From: Candidatus Saccharimonadota bacterium
Lineage (GTDB): Bacteria > Patescibacteriota > Saccharimonadia > QS-5-54-17
NCBI GenBank assembly: GCA_007131065.1
Contig: SLRF01000051.1
Span: forward strand, 1-14,331
DNA length: 14,331 nucleotides
Reading direction: 5' to 3'
How positions within the stretch are numbered: the first letter of the stretch is position 1; each line of letters begins with the position of its first letter. Under the pieces are notes generated by a model, which was not told where the DNA came from, did not search any database, and saw nothing but the letters and a program-made list of their open reading frames with translations. This document shows, one piece after another, positions 12,566-14,331 of the stretch. Position numbers and translations under genes: made by a program.

Positions 12566-14089
12566 ATGATGCCCAAATACTTATCGAAGTCTAATTTCAT
12601 GCATTTTCTTATCCATCCAGGGTATCTCTGGATAGAGAAGAATGAGAAGAAACGGTTGCCACCGATTACGGAAGCCGATGAGTTCGTATTCTCTATGGGG
12701 CACGATTTCGAGGCTGAGGCACGCAAGCTGTTTCCAAGTGGAGCTATGGTGGAGGGTAAGCCCTGGGAGTTCGCCCAGCTAACGAAACGAACGAAAGACC
12801 TGATGGACGGGGGAGAGGATACGATATTCCAAGCCACTACGCTTACGGAAAGGGGATTGCTAGCTCGTAGCGACGTCTTAAAGAGAAACGGCGAAGAGTG
12901 GGATCTCTGCGAGGTCAAAAGCTCTGCTCGCGTCAAAGACGATCATCTTATAGACCTAGCCTTCCAGACAATAGCTTGGGAAGAAGCCGGAATATCAATA
13001 GGCAATATAAGCGTCTGCTACGTTGATAAAGAGTACATACGAGACGGTGAGATTGATCCACACCAGCTGGTCAAACAAGAAACCGTAACGGCATCCGTAC
13101 GTAAGCAAATAAAATTCGTCCGCAAGAAGATCGACGAAGCACTGGAGGTGATGGATCAACCACAAAGACCGGATCTGGACCCTAAATATGCCAGTAGTCT
13201 TTATATATGGCTTCCGATATATCTCCACCTACACCCCGATCTACCCGACGACCACCCGTACCGATTGGCACAGATCAAACCCGAAGATATAGAGACACTA
13301 AACCAGGATGGTGCTAACACGCTAGGCGAGCTAGAAGATATAGAGGAGTTCAATGCGCGCCAGCAGAGTCAGATTCGTGCCTGGCAGAAAGAACCTGAGA
13401 CCAACCACCAAGAGATAGAACGTTTCTTAGGAGAACTAGAGTTTCCGCTGTGGTTTCTAGATTATGAAACTATATCGCACGCCGTACCCATATACGATGG
13501 AACCGGTCCTTACCAAAACACTCCATTCCAATACTCGCTCCATAAACTAGATAAACCGGACGGGGAGCTGGAGCATTTCGAATTTCTATCGACCGACCAA
13601 GCTTTTCCAGTGCCCGACCTACTCAAACAGCTCAAGGAAGATTTGGGTGATACCGGAAGTATCCTAGTCTGGTATGAAAATTTCGAAAAAGGCGTCAATA
13701 AAGACATGGGTAAGTTCGAGCCACAGTATCAAGAATGGATCGAAAGCGTAAATGAACGAATAGCGGACCTGATGGTGCCGTTCGCTAATGGGTGGTATAT
13801 CAACAAACACTTCGGCGGCAGCGCATCGCTGAAGAACGTATTGCCAGTACTGGCACCACACCAAAGCTATAAAGAGCTAGGAGTACAGGACGGTGGAAGC
13901 GCGCAAGCGGTCTGGTATAAATATGTCTTCAAACAGGAAGAGATGCCACAGAAAGTAATCGACGACTTATTGGCGTACTGTAAGCTCGATACACTAGCTA
14001 TGGTCGAGATATATCAATTCCTGGTCGACGAACTCAAAGGCAGTGGTAGAGAACCACTCAAAAAACTGACTCAACAGCAGCTGTTCTAA
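12566..14089 (+). CDS. two-domain predicted nuclease: Cas4-like PD-(D/E)XK plus DUF2779 (DEDD exonuclease-like)
   Basis: The N-terminal part (about 1-200) looks like a Cas4/RecB-type PD-(D/E)XK nuclease: H47, D103 in RSDVL, E116-x-K118 in CEVKSS, and Q134 on the following helix. The C-terminal part (about 288-490) fits DUF2779 with a DEDD-type 3'-5' exonuclease pattern: FLDYET (D299, E301), VWYEN, D402, and YCKLDTLAM (D475). Families of this build are common in CPR bacteria but their role is unknown; DNA repair, recombination or defence are candidates. No cas genes are nearby. The protein ends LTQQQLF, matching the QxxLF clamp-binding pattern. There is no Shine-Dalgarno site and TATCCT (12552-12557) ends eight bases before ATG. 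The next codon is also ATG and could be the start. Confidence 0.78.
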   Translation: MMPKYLSKSNFMHFLIHPGYLWIEKNEKKRLPPITEADEFVFSMGHDFEAEARKLFPSGAMVEGKPWEFAQLTKRTKDLMDGGEDTIFQATTLTERGLLARSDVLKRNGEEWDLCEVKSSARVKDDHLIDLAFQTIAWEEAGISIGNISVCYVDKEYIRDGEIDPHQLVKQETVTASVRKQIKFVRKKIDEALEVMDQPQRPDLDPKYASSLYIWLPIYLHLHPDLPDDHPYRLAQIKPEDIETLNQDGANTLGELEDIEEFNARQQSQIRAWQKEPETNHQEIERFLGELEFPLWFLDYETISHAVPIYDGTGPYQNTPFQYSLHKLDKPDGELEHFEFLSTDQAFPVPDLLKQLKEDLGDTGSILVWYENFEKGVNKDMGKFEPQYQEWIESVNERIADLMVPFANGWYINKHFGGSASLKNVLPVLAPHQSYKELGVQDGGSAQAVWYKYVFKQEEMPQKVIDDLLAYCKLDTLAMVEIYQFLVDELKGSGREPLKKLTQQQLF

Positions 14090-14100
14090 TACCACAGCTG

Positions 14101-14120
14101 TGAGTTATTAGGATAACTCA
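14101..14120 (+). repeat. 8-bp hairpin just after the nuclease gene
   Basis: TGAGTTAT (14101-14108) and ATAACTCA (14113-14120) form a perfect hairpin with a TAGG loop, 11 bases past the stop. A CACAGCTGTG palindrome (14093-14102) abuts it. There is no T-run, so it would be a weak terminator at best. Confidence 0.45.
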
Positions 14121-14182
14121 GGATTCAGGATATAGGGTTTAGGGTCTAGCTAGGATACTGGATATAGGGTCTGGTTTCAGGA
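14109..14182. repeat. AGGATA/ATAGGGT intergenic repeat words
   Basis: Short words AGGATA, CAGGA, GATATAGGGT and GGGTCTAG recur here, as in the spacers at 10944 and 12310. The CGCTTCGCTT core is absent. Noncoding. Confidence 0.5.
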
Positions 14183-14202
14183 CCTGAATAATAGATGTTT
14201 TA

Positions 14203-14258
14203 TACATGATACCTGATACGTAATACATAATACGTAATACGTAATACATGATACATAC
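14203..14258. repeat. 7-bp tandem repeat, eight units
   Basis: Eight consecutive seven-base units follow the pattern TAC-N-(TGA or TAA): TACATGA, TACCTGA, TACGTAA, TACATAA, TACGTAA, TACGTAA, TACATGA and a final TACATAC. The rest of the window (14259-14331) shows a short GC hairpin (CCCCG 14271-14275 with CGGGG 14283-14287) and no gene. Confidence 0.75.
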
Positions 14259-14331
14259 TACTTCATACCGCCCCGTCGGAAGCGGGGTATAGTTTGCAAT
14301 TCCATAGCGCCTGGGTTACACATATATAAGC

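Noticed and set aside
14203..14258. CRISPR array
   Set aside because: Units are seven bases with no spacers; no cas genes in the window.

Overview
The window looks like part of a Patescibacteria (CPR) genome, most likely a Saccharibacteria/TM7-type organism. I hold this at about even odds because it rests on gene content and style: a PIF1-type helicase with a C-terminal HRDC-like region, a Cas4-like/DUF2779 nuclease, short AGGATA-type intergenic repeats, a Gram-positive-style type IV secretion locus, and many tiny orphan proteins. TGA is used as an ordinary stop at several genes (for example 296-298, 3477-3479, 8416-8418), so this is not a lineage that recodes TGA. No tRNA, rRNA, CRISPR array or transposase was seen.

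Positions 1-822: a small three-helix membrane protein (5-298), then about 520 bases without a convincing protein gene. This gap holds a near-perfect sigma70-type promoter (427-454), a structured stretch ending in a perfect-palindrome terminator (581-609), two mutually exclusive hairpins (617-674) and a second terminator-like hairpin (695-719). It may encode a ~150-nt small RNA, or act as a long attenuated leader of the operon that follows.

Positions 823-8418 (+): a seven-gene type IV secretion (T4SS) operon with strong Shine-Dalgarno sites. The order is a ParA/MinD-like ATPase, a two-helix VirB2/TrbC-like pilin candidate, a VirB6/TrbL-like polytopic protein, a VirB3-VirB4 N-terminal-type (SCO6880-like) protein, a separate VirB4-type ATPase half, a VirB8-like protein, and a lysozyme-like plus M23 cell-wall hydrolase (VirB1 role). 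The ATPase resembles those of actinobacterial conjugative elements. No relaxase or VirD4 coupling protein lies in the window. Several gene junctions carry long hairpins, including a 14-bp stem that buries the VirB8-like ribosome-binding site. A compound hairpin (8512-8569) closes the block.

Positions 8419-12240: two minus-strand cassettes of very small orphan genes (8724-9284 and 11470-11897), plus a lone one (12006-12224). The two cassettes share the same promoter geometry and an initially transcribed motif GTCGTAGTAC, and each ends in a three-tier compound hairpin. Between them lie a PIF1-like helicase (minus) and a pterin-4a-carbinolamine dehydratase (plus).

Positions 12241-14331: a repeat-rich spacer, a two-nuclease-domain protein (12566-14089) and a repeat-rich end with a 7-bp tandem array. 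The helicase, dehydratase and nuclease genes lack Shine-Dalgarno sites and have -10-like boxes 7-8 nt before ATG, suggesting leaderless mRNAs. This contrasts with the SD-rich T4SS block, which also looks more G+C rich by eye.
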